This document shows positions 58,501 through 64,000 of a stretch of DNA of 64,000 nucleotides, in pieces. Origin of the DNA: Mycobacterium marseillense (GTDB lineage Bacteria; Actinomycetota; Actinomycetes; Mycobacteriales; Mycobacteriaceae); contig NZ_AP022584.1 of assembly GCF_010731675.1 (NCBI RefSeq), positions 5,332,001-5,396,000 on the forward strand. Reading direction: 5' to 3'. Within the stretch, counting starts at the first letter, position 1; the number at the start of each line of letters is the position of its first letter. The notes below the pieces were generated by a model that worked only from the letters and a program-made list of their open reading frames with translations, was not told the DNA's origin and searched no databases. Both the position numbers and the translations under genes were made by a program.

Positions 58501-58809
58501 CCGCTCAAGGCCGGCCTGGTGACCAGCCTCGGCTTCGGACACGTGTCGGGCCTGATCGCGCTGGTGCACCCGGAGGCGTTCATCGCCGCGCTGGACCCGG
58601 CCGATCGGGACGGCTACCGCCAGCGGGCCGAGCAGCGCATGCTGGCCGGTCAGCGCCGGTTGGCGTCCGCGATCGCCGGTGGGCGTCCGATGTACGAGAA
58701 GCCGGCCGACCGGCGGTTCAACCACGACGAGCCGGAGAAGCGTCAGGAGGCGGCGATGTTGCTCAACGCCGACGCCCGCCTCGGCGAAGACGATCTTTAC
58801 GTCGGCTAG
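49561..58809 (+). CDS. fas: Type I multifunctional fatty acid synthase
   Basis: A 3082-residue FAS I, the expected size for mycobacteria. Domain order is visible. Acyltransferase: Ser155 in AGHSQGV. Enoyl reductase: LLAGMTPTTVDAKI near 427. MaoC-type dehydratase: SGDHNPIH, with His1239. Malonyl/palmitoyl transferase: FPGQGIQHKG, with Ser1447 in CGHSVGE. Acyl carrier protein: likely phosphopantetheine Ser1819 in TDGASSRRNQ. Ketoreductase: VVTGASKGSIAA near 2130. Ketosynthase: Cys2733 in HPVAACATVAVS, with His2885 and His2926. It makes C16-C26 acyl-CoAs de novo in the cytosol, the primers for mycolic acids. No built-in phosphopantetheinyl transferase; acpS follows. GTG start. Confidence 0.98.
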   Translation: MTIHEHDRVSAERDGQGPQGGKHQADTHALVDRLTAGEPYAVAFGGQGSAWLETLEELVSSAGIESDLSALVGEVELLLEPVAKELVVVRPIGFEPLTWVRALAAEDPIPSNKHLTSAAVSIPGVLLTQIAAVRALARQGMDLSATPPVAVAGHSQGVLAVEALKGGSARDVELLALAQLIGAAGTLVARRRGISVLGDRPPMVSVTNADPERISQLLDEFAQDVRTVLPPVLSIRNGRRSVVITGTPEQLSRFELYCQQISEKEEADRKNKLRGGDVFSPVFDPVQVEVGFHTPRLADGIDIVGNWAEKVGLDVALARELTESILVRPVDWVQEITRVNDAGARWILDLGPGDILTRLTAPVIRGLGVGIVPAATRGGQRNLFTVGAVPEVARAWSSYAPTLVRLPDGRVKLSTKFTRLTGRSPILLAGMTPTTVDAKIVAAAANAGHWAELAGGGQVTEEIFADRIEELSGLLEDGRTYQFNALFLDPYLWKLQVGGKRLVQKARQSGAAIDGLVISAGIPELEEAVELIEELGDVGISHVVFKPGTVEQIRSVIRIATEVSTKPVIAHIEGGRAGGHHSWEDLDDLLLATYSELRSRSNITVCVGGGIGTPERAADYLSGRWAQAYGFPLMPIDGILVGTAAMAAKEATTSPSVKRMLVETQGTDQWIGAGKASGGMASSRSQLGADIHEIDNSASRCGRLLDEVAGDADAVAERRDEIIAAMATTAKPYFGDAGEMTYLQWLRRYVELAIGDGDSTADTAAPGSPWLADTWRDRFQQMLQRAEARLHPQDFGPIETLYNDEGLLENPEAAIDLLLDRYPDAETVQLHPADVPFFVTLCKMVGKPVNFVPVIDKDVRRWWRSDSLWQAHDARYDADQVCIIPGTAAVAGITRMDEPVGELLDRFEQAAVDEALAAGIEPTAVTSRRTGRADVSGPLAVVLDAPDVQWAGRTAINPVHRIADPSEWLVHGDSDGPESRRATHSSTGARLQVEDDRVVLSVPVSGVWVEIPFTLPPNTVDGATPVVSTDDAATAMRAVLAIAAGVDGPEFMPPVTDGTATVTVDWDPERVADHTGVTATFGEPLAPSLTTVPDALVGPCWPAVFSAIGSAVTDAGVPVVEGLLSLVHLDHAAHMVGELPKDPAQLTITATALAADDTDMGRVVPVTVTIAGADGEAIATLDERFAILGRTGAAELTDPVRAGGAVSENATDTPRRRRRDVTITAPVDMRPFAVVSGDHNPIHTDRAAALLAGLESPIVHGMWLSAAAQHAVTATDGQARPPARLIGWTARFLGMVRPGDEVSFRVDRVGIDQGAEVLEVAARIGSDLVMSATARLASPHTVYAFPGQGIQHKGMGMDVRARSKAARKVWDKADKFTRDTLGFSVLHVVRDNPTSIIASGVPYNHPEGVLYLTQFTQVAMATVAAAQVAEMREQGAFVEDAIACGHSVGEYTALACVTGIYELEALLETVFHRGSKMHDIVPRDELGRSNYRLAAIRPSQIDLPDDEVPGFVADIAANTGEFLEIVNFNLRGSQYAIAGTVRGLEALEAEVERRREITGGKRSFILVPGIDVPFHSRVLRVGVAEFRRSLDRVMPRDKDPDVIIGRYIPNLVPRPFTLDRDFIQEIRDLVPAEPLDPILADYDTWLAERRIEMARTVLIELLAWQFASPVRWIETQDLLFTEEAAGGLGVERFVEIGVKSAPTVAGLATNTLKLPEYAHSTVEVLNAERDAAVLFATDTDPEPEPEVEEPVEAPEASGAPVEAAPAAPAPAAAPSGPRPDDIGFDAADATLALIALSAKMRIDQIEELDSIESITDGASSRRNQLLVDLGSELNLGAIDGAAEADLAGLRAQVTKLARTYKPYGPVLSDAINDQLRTVLGPSGKRPAAIADRVKKTWELGEGWAKHVTVEVALGTREGTSVRGGAMGHLHEGALADAAAVDKAIDAAVASVAARRGIAVALPSSGGGSGGATIDAAALGEFTAQITGRDGVLASAARLVLNQLGLDDPVSASPAATDAELIDLVTTELGADWPRLVAPVFEPKKAVLFDDRWASAREDLVKLWLTDEGDIDARWVSLSERFEGAGHVVATQATWWQGKSLSAGRQIHASLFGRIAAGAENPDPGPYANEVAVVTGASKGSIAASVVARLLDGGATVIATTSKLDDERLAFYRGLYRDHARYGAALWVVAANMASYSDIDALVEWVGTEQTESLGPQSIHIKDAQTPTLLFPFAAPRVVGDLSEAGSRSEMEMKVLLWAVQRLIGGLSKIGAERDIASRLHVVLPGSPNRGMFGGDGAYGEAKSALDALVSRWHAESSWATRVSLAHALIGWTRGTGLMGHNDAIVDAVEEAGVTTYSTDEMAAMLLALCDIESKVAAAGAPIKADLTGGLGEANLDMAELAAKAREQSASAEDDDPDALEAEGSIAALPSPPRGFSPAPAPDWADLDVDLNDLVVIVGGAELGPYGSSRTRFEMEVAGELSAAGVLELAWTTGLVKWEDDPQPGWYDTESGDLVDESELVDRYHDAVVERCGIREFVDDGAIDPDHASPLLVSVFLDKDFSFVVSSEADARAFVEFDPEHTVARPVPDSSDWEVIRKAGTEIRVPRKTKLSRTVGAQIPTGFDPTVWGITPDMANSIDRVALWNIVATVDAFLSSGFTPTELLRWVHPSLVASTQGTGMGGMTSMQTMYHGNLLGRAKPNDILQEVLPNVVAAHVMQSYVGGYGAMVHPVAACATVAVSVEEGVDKIRLGKAEFVVAGGFDDLTLEAIIGFGDMAATADTEMMRAKGISDAKFSRANDRRRLGFLEAQGGGTILLANGALAAKMGLPVLAVVGYAQSFADGMHTSIPAPGLGGLGAGRGGRDSQLARSLAKLGVGADDIAVVSKHDTSTLANDPNETELHERLADSMGRSPGNPLFVVSQKTLTGHSKGGAAAFQLMGLCQMLRDGVIPPNRSLDCVDDELATAGHFVWVREPLDLRGKFPLKAGLVTSLGFGHVSGLIALVHPEAFIAALDPADRDGYRQRAEQRMLAGQRRLASAIAGGRPMYEKPADRRFNHDEPEKRQEAAMLLNADARLGEDDLYVG

Positions 58810-58818
58810 GGTCGGTGC

Positions 58819-59211
58819 GTGGCGATCGTCGGAGTAGGCATCGATCTCGTCTCCATTCCTGATTTCGCCGAGCAGGTCGACCAGCCGGGAACTGTCTTCG
58901 CCGAGACCTTCACCCCGGGTGAGCGTCGCGACGCCTCGGACAAGAGTTCGTCGGCGGCGCGTCACCTGGCAGCCCGCTGGGCGGCCAAGGAGGCGGTGAT
59001 CAAGGCCTGGTCGGGGTCTCGGTTCGCGCAGCGGCCCGTGCTGCCCGAGGACATCCACCGCGACATCGAGGTGGTCACCGACATGTGGGGGCGGCCCCGG
59101 GTGCGGTTGAGCGGCGACATCGCCAAACACCTGGCCGACGTGATCATCCACGTGTCGCTGACGCACGAGGCGGACACCGCCGCCGCGGTGGCGATCCTGG
59201 AGACTCTTTGA
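58819..59211 (+). CDS. acpS: Holo-[acyl-carrier-protein] synthase
   Basis: A 130-residue AcpS-type phosphopantetheinyl transferase. The Mg-binding segment is VGIDLVSI and the second signature is RWAAKEAVIKAW. It transfers 4'-phosphopantetheine from CoA to the carrier Ser of Fas and of type II carrier proteins. GTG start, 9 bases after the fas stop, so it is in the same transcription unit, as in other mycobacteria (Rv2523c). Length agrees with the family. Confidence 0.97.
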   Translation: MAIVGVGIDLVSIPDFAEQVDQPGTVFAETFTPGERRDASDKSSSAARHLAARWAAKEAVIKAWSGSRFAQRPVLPEDIHRDIEVVTDMWGRPRVRLSGDIAKHLADVIIHVSLTHEADTAAAVAILETL

Positions 59212-59277
59212 CCGCGAGCACATCGCCCACCGCGACGCCAGCGTGACGTTCGGTGTGAGGCGATTAGCCTCGATCCC

Positions 59278-60612
59278 ATGAGCGATCTCGTTGAGCGCGT
59301 CCGCGCGGTGCTGCCGTCGGTGCGGCGCGACCTGGAAGACCTGGTGCGCATCGAATCGGTGTGGGCCGATCCCGGCCGTCGTCCCGAGGTGCACCGCAGC
59401 GCCCAGACCGTCGCGGATCTGTTGTCGCAGGCCGGTTTCGGCGACGTGCAGATCGTCAGCGAAGGGGGAGCGCCCGCGGTCATCGCGCGCCACCCCGCGC
59501 CCCCCGGCGCGCCGACCGTGCTGCTGTATGCCCACCACGACGTGCAGCCCGAGGGCGACCGCGCCCAGTGGGCGTCGCCGCCGTTCGAGCCCACCGAACG
59601 TGACGGGCGGCTCTACGGGCGCGGCAGTGCCGACGACAAGGCCGGTATCGCAACACATTTGGCGGCCTTTCGCGCGCACGGCGGCATGCCGCCCGTCGGC
59701 GTGACGGTGTTCGTCGAGGGCGAAGAGGAATCCGGTTCGCCCTCGCTCGCCGCAGTGCTTGCGGCACACCGCGACACGCTGTCCGCCGACGTGATCGTCA
59801 TCGCCGACTCGGACAACTGGAGTGCCGACACCCCCGCGCTGACCGTGTCGCTGCGCGGACTGGTCGATTGCGTGGTCGAGGTCGCCACCCTCGACCACGG
59901 GCTGCACTCCGGCCTGTGGGGCGGGGCGGTGCCCGACGCGCTCACCGCGCTGGTGCGCCTGCTGGCCAGCCTGCACGACGACGACGGCAACGTGGCCGTG
60001 GCCAGCCTGCACGAAACCGACATCGCCGCGCTGAACTACCCCGACTACCCGCCCGAGCGGGCCCGCACCGACTCCGGTCTGCTCGACGGCGTGTCCGAGA
60101 TCGGCTCGGGCTCCGTGCCGCAGCGGCTGTGGGCCAAGCCCGCCATCACGGTGATCGGCATCGACACCACCCCCATCGACAAGGCGTCGAACACGCTGAT
60201 CCCGCGGGCGCGGGCCAAGGTCAGCATGCGCGTGGCCCCCGGCGGGGACGCCGCCGCGCATCTGGACGCCCTGACCGCCCACCTGCGGAGCCACGCCCCC
60301 TGGGGCGCGCACGTCAGCGTCACTCGCGGCGACATCGGCGAGCCCTACGCCATCGAGGCCAGTGGCGACGTCTACGACGCGGCCCGCGCGGCGTTCCGGC
60401 GGGCGTGGGACGCCGAGCCCATCGACATGGGCATGGGTGGCTCGATCCCGTTCATCGCCGAATTCGCCGCCGCCTTTCCGCAGGCGAAAATCCTGGTCAC
60501 CGGCGTGGAGGACCCGGGGACCCAGGCACACAGCATCAACGAGAGCCTGCACCTGGGGGTGCTCGAGCGCGCGGCCATCGGCGAGGCGCTGCTGCTGGCC
60601 AACCTGGGCTAG
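59278..60612 (+). CDS. M20-family metallopeptidase (Rv2522c-like)
   Basis: A 444-residue M20 dipeptidase. Metal-binding motifs are LLYAHHDVQPEG, GRGSADDKAG and EGEEESGSPS; a later His is in VATLDHGLHSGLWGG and the last in PGTQAHSINESLHLG. It would cleave small peptides or N-acyl amino acids in the cytosol. It follows acpS by 66 bases, matching the Rv2525c-fas-acpS-Rv2522c order of M. tuberculosis. Its last 4 bases overlap the convergent F420-type gene. Confidence 0.93.
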   Translation: MSDLVERVRAVLPSVRRDLEDLVRIESVWADPGRRPEVHRSAQTVADLLSQAGFGDVQIVSEGGAPAVIARHPAPPGAPTVLLYAHHDVQPEGDRAQWASPPFEPTERDGRLYGRGSADDKAGIATHLAAFRAHGGMPPVGVTVFVEGEEESGSPSLAAVLAAHRDTLSADVIVIADSDNWSADTPALTVSLRGLVDCVVEVATLDHGLHSGLWGGAVPDALTALVRLLASLHDDDGNVAVASLHETDIAALNYPDYPPERARTDSGLLDGVSEIGSGSVPQRLWAKPAITVIGIDTTPIDKASNTLIPRARAKVSMRVAPGGDAAAHLDALTAHLRSHAPWGAHVSVTRGDIGEPYAIEASGDVYDAARAAFRRAWDAEPIDMGMGGSIPFIAEFAAAFPQAKILVTGVEDPGTQAHSINESLHLGVLERAAIGEALLLANLG

Positions 60613-61049
60613 CGGTCGGGCGTCAGCACCACGACGGGAATCGGGCGCGACGTCTGCTCCTGGTACCTGGCGTACTGGCCCTTGTTGACCTTGTTGACGA
60701 TCTTCCATAGCCGATCGTATTCGGTGTCGCCAGGCAGGACGGGACGCGCTGTGGCGCCGAAACGCCGTGGGCCGACGTTGATTTCCACCGCGGGGCGCGC
60801 CTTCACGTTGTGGTACCAGCCTGGCGAGCGCGCGGCGCCGCCGTTGGACGCGGTCACCAGGTAGTCCTCGCCGTCGCGGCCATAGGCCAGCGCGGCCGTG
60901 CGTGGCGCGCCTGTTTTCGCGCCAACCGTGTGCAGCAACAGGCTGGGAATCCACATCATCCGGTGCCCGATCCAGCCGTGAGTTCCCCGATACACGCGAT
61001 CGTGGAACCGGATGAACCCGGCGAGCGCTTTCTCGGCGAGGGAACTCAT
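60609..61049 (-). CDS. Ddn-like F420-dependent nitroreductase-family protein
   Basis: A 146-residue split-barrel protein of the deazaflavin-dependent nitroreductase (FDOR-A) group. The signature is LLLHTVGAKTGAPRTAALAY followed by YLVTASNGGAARSPGWYHN and VKARPAVEINVG. Members use F420H2 to reduce quinones, enones or nitro compounds, often at the membrane surface. The N-terminal helix (LAEKALAGFIRFHDRVYRG) is typical. As I recall, this gene is not part of the M. tuberculosis fas neighbourhood, so it may be an insertion together with the next P450. Confidence 0.88.
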   Translation of the reverse strand: MSSLAEKALAGFIRFHDRVYRGTHGWIGHRMMWIPSLLLHTVGAKTGAPRTAALAYGRDGEDYLVTASNGGAARSPGWYHNVKARPAVEINVGPRRFGATARPVLPGDTEYDRLWKIVNKVNKGQYARYQEQTSRPIPVVVLTPDR

Positions 61050-61116
61050 GGCGGTCAGTATCGCCTAGTGGACAAGATCTCTGCCAGATGAGCCGACAAG
61101 CCGCCAGAATGCTTAA

Positions 61117-61133
61117 CGAGACCGGCAGTCTCG
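61117..61133. promoter_or_regulatory. Inverted repeat CGAGAC-N5-GTCTCG upstream of P450 61182
   Basis: Perfect 6-bp arms CGAGAC (61117-61122) and GTCTCG (61128-61133) around CGGCA, 49 bases before the P450 GTG. TATACG just downstream could be part of the promoter. A TetR-like operator is possible; no regulator gene is adjacent. Confidence 0.45.
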
Positions 61134-61181
61134 CTGCATACTGCTTCTATACGCAGCCACTCGTCCGCAGGAGAGGCCACT

Positions 61182-62534
61182 GTGAGTACGGAAAGCGTCA
61201 GCAAGACCCACCGTTACCACTTCGATCGCCACACCCCCGAGTACCGCGAGCGGTTCACCGCGATCACCGAGGAGATGCACGCCAGGTGCCCGCTGGCGTG
61301 GACCGACACCTATGACGGGCACTGGGTGGCCGCGGGCAACCGGGAGGTCTTCGAGCTCGCCCGCTGCCCGCACGTGTCCAACGATCACGACGTCACTGGC
61401 GAGGGCACCGGCTACAAGGGCATCACCATTCCCACGCTGCCGCAGGCCACCGGCGTCCGCGGCGGCATGCTCGAGATGGATGAACCCGAGCACTCCGCCT
61501 ACCGCGGCGTCCTCAACCCCTACATGTCGCCGGCGGCCATCAAGCGCTGGAAGCCCTTTGTCGACGAGATCGTGCGGGCGAGCATCGACGAGAAGATCGA
61601 AGACGGGCGGATCGACTTCGTCGACGATCTCGCGAACGTCGTGCCCGCCGTCCTGACACTGGCCATGATGGGCGTTCCGCTGAAGAAGTGGCAACTGTAT
61701 TGCGAGCCGGCCCACGCCAACGTCTACACCCCCGTCGATTCCCCGGACGCCCCAAGGGTTTTGGAGCAGACGATGGCGATGGGGGCGGACCTGTTCAACC
61801 ACCTCCTCGAGATCCGGGAGAACCCGCGCCCCGGCATTGTGGACGCGTTGGCGAGGCTGAAGATCGACGGCGAACCCGCGCCCGACGCCGAACTGCTCGG
61901 AATGCTGGGCCTGATCATCGGCGGAGGTTTCGACACGACGACGGCGCTGACGGCGCATGCACTCGAATGGCTGGGCGAAAATCCCGAGCAGCGCGAGCTG
62001 CTGAGGCGGGAGTCGGACACGCTGCTGGATTCGGCGACCGAAGAATTCCTGCGTTACTTCACGCCCGCTCCCGGCGACGGACGCACGATCGCCGCCGATC
62101 TCGAAATCGCGGGCACACGGTTCAAGGAGGGCGATCGCCTGTGGTTGTCCTGGGCGATGGCCAACCGCGATCCCGCGGTGTTCCCCGATCCGCATCGACT
62201 CGACCTGAACCGAAAGAACAACCGGCACTTCAGCTTTGGGCTCGGCGTCCACCGCTGCATCGGCTCCAATGTCGCGCGGATCGTGTTCAAGTCGATGCTC
62301 ACGGCGGTGCTCGAGCGGATGCCCGACTACCGCTGCGACCCCGACGGCACCGTGCACTATCCGACGATCGGCGTAATCCAGGGCATGCAGCACCTTCCGG
62401 CGACGTTCACCCCCGGCCGGCGGCTTGGCCCGGGAATCGACGAGACGCTGGAGAAGCTGCAGCGGGTGTGCGACGAGCAGGGGGTCGCGCGGCCGATCAC
62501 CGAGTACACGGAGGCCGCCGTCATCGGCGACTGA
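61182..62534 (+). CDS. Cytochrome P450
   Basis: A 450-residue P450. The I-helix is IIGGGFDTTTALTA, ExxR is in EEFLRYFTP and the heme loop is FGLGVHRCIGSNVARI. GTG start with AGGAGAGG upstream. About 40 residues after the last core strand (LEKLQRVCDEQGVARPITEY) make it longer than the other P450s here. It lies between the M20/Ddn-like genes and bcp, outside the main island, and is divergent from the Ddn-like gene. Confidence 0.94.
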   Translation: MSTESVSKTHRYHFDRHTPEYRERFTAITEEMHARCPLAWTDTYDGHWVAAGNREVFELARCPHVSNDHDVTGEGTGYKGITIPTLPQATGVRGGMLEMDEPEHSAYRGVLNPYMSPAAIKRWKPFVDEIVRASIDEKIEDGRIDFVDDLANVVPAVLTLAMMGVPLKKWQLYCEPAHANVYTPVDSPDAPRVLEQTMAMGADLFNHLLEIRENPRPGIVDALARLKIDGEPAPDAELLGMLGLIIGGGFDTTTALTAHALEWLGENPEQRELLRRESDTLLDSATEEFLRYFTPAPGDGRTIAADLEIAGTRFKEGDRLWLSWAMANRDPAVFPDPHRLDLNRKNNRHFSFGLGVHRCIGSNVARIVFKSMLTAVLERMPDYRCDPDGTVHYPTIGVIQGMQHLPATFTPGRRLGPGIDETLEKLQRVCDEQGVARPITEYTEAAVIGD

Positions 62535-62646
62535 CTAGACCGGAGAGTGTCGACCCGCTGCGCCCGGCTTCGCCGCGCTTGCGATCGCCACTAGACCGGA
62601 TGGTGGCGACCCGCTGCGCCCGGCTTCGCCGCGCTTGCGATCGCCA
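62535..62646. repeat. Two tandem 56-bp direct repeats
   Basis: Units 62535-62590 and 62591-62646 both begin CTAGACCGGA and share an identical stretch of about 40 bases (CGACCCGCTGCGCCCGGCTT onward). They differ at only a few positions near the start. A third partial copy (CTACACGGA) begins at the bcp stop. It fills the whole convergent gap between the P450 and bcp. It is GC-rich and able to fold, so a terminator function is possible. Confidence 0.8.
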
Positions 62647-63120
62647 CTACACGGACAGGTCGCGGCGCAGCTTGGCGACGTGTCCGGTCGCCTTGACGTT
62701 GTACTGCGCGACGGCGATCTTGCCCTTCTCGTCGACCACGAACGTGGAGCGGATGACGCCCGTGACGGTCTTGCCGTACATCTGCTTTTCGCCGTAGGCG
62801 CCGTACGCCGTCAAGACCTTGCGGTCGGGGTCGGACAGCAGCGGGAACGTCAGCCCCTCGGCATCACGGAATTTGGCGAGCTTCTCGGGCTTGTCGGGGG
62901 AGATGCCGACGACGTCGAGGCCGGCGCCGTTGAGCTCGGCCAGGTTGTCGCGAAAGTCGCACGCCTGCTTGGTGCATCCCGGTGTCGAGGCGGCCGGATA
63001 GAAGTAGACGACGACCCGGCGACCCTTATAGTCGGCCAGCGACACCTTGTTGCCGTCGGCGTCGGGCAGGCTGAAGGAGGGCGCTTTGTCGCCCGGTGCA
63101 AGCCGCGTGGTCTCGGTCAA
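62647..63120 (-). CDS. bcp: Thioredoxin-dependent peroxiredoxin (Bcp/PrxQ)
   Basis: A 157-residue PrxQ-type peroxiredoxin. The peroxidatic Cys is in STPGCTKQACDFRDN, with the resolving Cys five residues later. It reduces peroxides in the cytosol with electrons from thioredoxin. The TTG start at 63120 is chosen because AGAAAGGGA lies upstream and the resulting length equals that of M. tuberculosis Rv2521 as I recall it; a GTG 21 bases earlier lacks a ribosome-binding site. Divergent from the DUF3618 gene, as in M. tuberculosis. Confidence 0.93.
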   Translation of the reverse strand: MTETTRLAPGDKAPSFSLPDADGNKVSLADYKGRRVVVYFYPAASTPGCTKQACDFRDNLAELNGAGLDVVGISPDKPEKLAKFRDAEGLTFPLLSDPDRKVLTAYGAYGEKQMYGKTVTGVIRSTFVVDEKGKIAVAQYNVKATGHVAKLRRDLSV

Positions 63121-63224
63121 GGTGGGTCCCTTTCTGTTCACCGGAGCGTCGGGGTTACCGCCAGCTGATCTAGGGTAGTTCGGGCAGGTGCATGAGCCGG
63201 ATAGTGGGCGACTTGGAGGACACA

Positions 63225-63452
63225 GTGGCGGACCGCGACCCCGAAGCCATCAAGCGAGACATCGACGTCGCCCGTGACCAGCTGGCGGCCACCGTCGACT
63301 CCCTGGCCGAGCGGGCGAACCCGCGTCGCCTCGCCGACGACCTCAAAGCCCGGGTGATCGGGTTCGTGCAGAAACCTGTGGTGCTGGCGTCGCTGGCCGG
63401 TGTCGGGGCGCTGGTCGTGGTGGTGACGGTGCACCGCGTCAGGAACCGCTGA
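63225..63452 (+). CDS. DUF3618 single-pass membrane protein (Rv2520c-like)
   Basis: A 75-residue protein. A charged N-terminal part RDPEAIKRDIDVARDQLAAT and SLAERANPRRLADDL precede one membrane segment (VVLASLAGVGALVVVVTV) and a short basic tail HRVRNR. The GTG at 63225 has GGAGG 7 bases upstream and gives the length of Rv2520c; earlier in-frame ATGs are not needed. Function is unknown. Its end overlaps the convergent gene by 14 bases. Confidence 0.9.
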   Translation: MADRDPEAIKRDIDVARDQLAATVDSLAERANPRRLADDLKARVIGFVQKPVVLASLAGVGALVVVVTVHRVRNR

Positions 63453-64000
63453 CGCGGTCGCTCTGGACGTAGACCGGAATGTCGTCGGCCCAGGGCTGAT
63501 TCACGACCATGTCGGCGACGTCGCAGTAGCCCCGTTCGAATTCCCCGGTCGCCGCGTCGACCAGCCGGTACTCCTGTCGCTGCCGGTGGATGGGCTGGGC
63601 GTCGAGGATCACGACCCGCACCTCGCCGGGTTCGAATCCGCACCGCTGCTGCAGCGCCTCGATGAGGCACTCGTTGTGCATGTGCCCGTCGCCGAAATTC
63701 CAGCCGAGAACCATCGAGCACAGGACTTCGCCCTCGCACAGGTTGTAGTCGTCCTCGTCGTAGTCGGCCATGGCGCGGTGCGCGAGGGTAAGCAGCGCGC
63801 GTCCGTGGGTGTTCATGCCCCGGAACGCGAGCGCGAGGTGCAGCGGGACCAGGGTTTCCTCTTTGCTGCCGTACAACCGCTCGAGCTGCAGGTGCTGCAT
63901 CGGGCCGAGCGCGCGGGAGCCGATGCGGAACTTCTCGTCGGCCGACGGGCGGACGCACCACAGGGTGGTGTCCCAGTTGCCGGCGTAGTAACGCATGCCG
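63439..64000 (-). CDS. C-terminal part of a DUF3556-like protein (5' end outside window)
   Basis: At least 185 residues are visible and the frame stays open to the window edge. The sequence RYYAGNWDTTLWCVRPSADE and MVLGWNFGDGHMHNECLIEA resemble the soluble C-terminal part of large DUF3556 membrane proteins, which would place the true start upstream of the window. An ATG at 63996 could in principle be a start but nothing supports it. Role unknown. Confidence 0.65.
   Translation of the reverse strand, partial: GMRYYAGNWDTTLWCVRPSADEKFRIGSRALGPMQHLQLERLYGSKEETLVPLHLALAFRGMNTHGRALLTLAHRAMADYDEDDYNLCEGEVLCSMVLGWNFGDGHMHNECLIEALQQRCGFEPGEVRVVILDAQPIHRQRQEYRLVDAATGEFERGYCDVADMVVNQPWADDIPVYVQSDRVSGS

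Noticed and set aside
57202-60954. 1250-codon antisense frame across the end of fas, acpS and the M20 gene
   Set aside because: It is a shadow of three well-supported genes and shows no recognisable motif.
62535-62646. CRISPR array
   Set aside because: Only two adjacent direct repeats with no unique spacers and no cas genes.

Overview
The window is high-GC actinobacterial chromosome from a Mycobacterium. The best anchors are at the right end: a 3082-residue type I fatty acid synthase (fas), acpS immediately downstream, a Tat-signal DUF1906 protein like M. tuberculosis Rv2525c upstream, then an M20 peptidase like Rv2522c, bcp (like Rv2521) and a DUF3618 protein like Rv2520c. The many P450s, acyl-CoA dehydrogenases, CoA ligases and F420-type enzymes suggest a non-tuberculous species, possibly near the M. 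avium complex. The species cannot be fixed from sequence alone, and comparisons with M. tuberculosis are from memory.

Layout. (1) 1-16.7 kb: the tail of a P450; a minus-strand operon (Rieske oxygenase, isochorismatase-like protein, thioesterase, CoA ligase, SRPBCC protein, SDR); a divergent plus operon (SnoaL-like protein, Baeyer-Villiger-type monooxygenase, alpha/beta hydrolase, second SnoaL-like protein, LLM oxidoreductase); a carboxyltransferase; P450+SDR; P450+alcohol dehydrogenase. (2) 17-31.3 kb: an alpha/beta hydrolase that has lost its catalytic Ser and His, with an acyl-CoA dehydrogenase pair; an Rv1364c-like PAS-PP2C-kinase-STAS stress regulator; a TetR-hotdog fusion next to an amidohydrolase; an operon of four acyl-CoA dehydrogenases plus a CoA ligase. 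(3) 31.3-48.2 kb: LLM oxidoreductase, GntR+SDR, a double CoA-transferase plus ferredoxin, a P450, a six-gene Rieske/ligase/SnoaL/MaoC/MaoC/DinB operon, aldehyde dehydrogenase, an AttH-like protein, and an XRE-MmyB regulator with a Rieske oxygenase. (4) 48.2-64 kb: the conserved fas neighbourhood, with an F420-type Ddn-like protein and a P450 lying between the M20 peptidase and bcp.

Working model (inference): regions 1-3 are a catabolic or modification island for one or more hydrophobic polycyclic or branched substrates of steroid or terpenoid type. P450s, Rieske enzymes and the flavin monooxygenase oxygenate the substrate. SDR, ADH and ALDH enzymes oxidise the alcohols and aldehydes. Three ligases and a CoA-transferase make CoA thioesters. 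Three candidate two-subunit acyl-CoA dehydrogenases and a MaoC pair carry out beta-oxidation steps. No ferredoxin reductase or Rieske reductase is encoded here, so electrons must come from partners elsewhere.

The main structural observation is an AT-rich element of about 20 bp, roughly CTAT-N10-WTAG with a central TACTAT in three copies. It recurs in the divergent intergenic regions at 16.8, 31.3, 37.8 and 44.2 kb, with weaker relatives at 5.8, 12.2, 33.8 and 46.8 kb. This suggests one regulator, or one promoter class, co-ordinates the separate operons.
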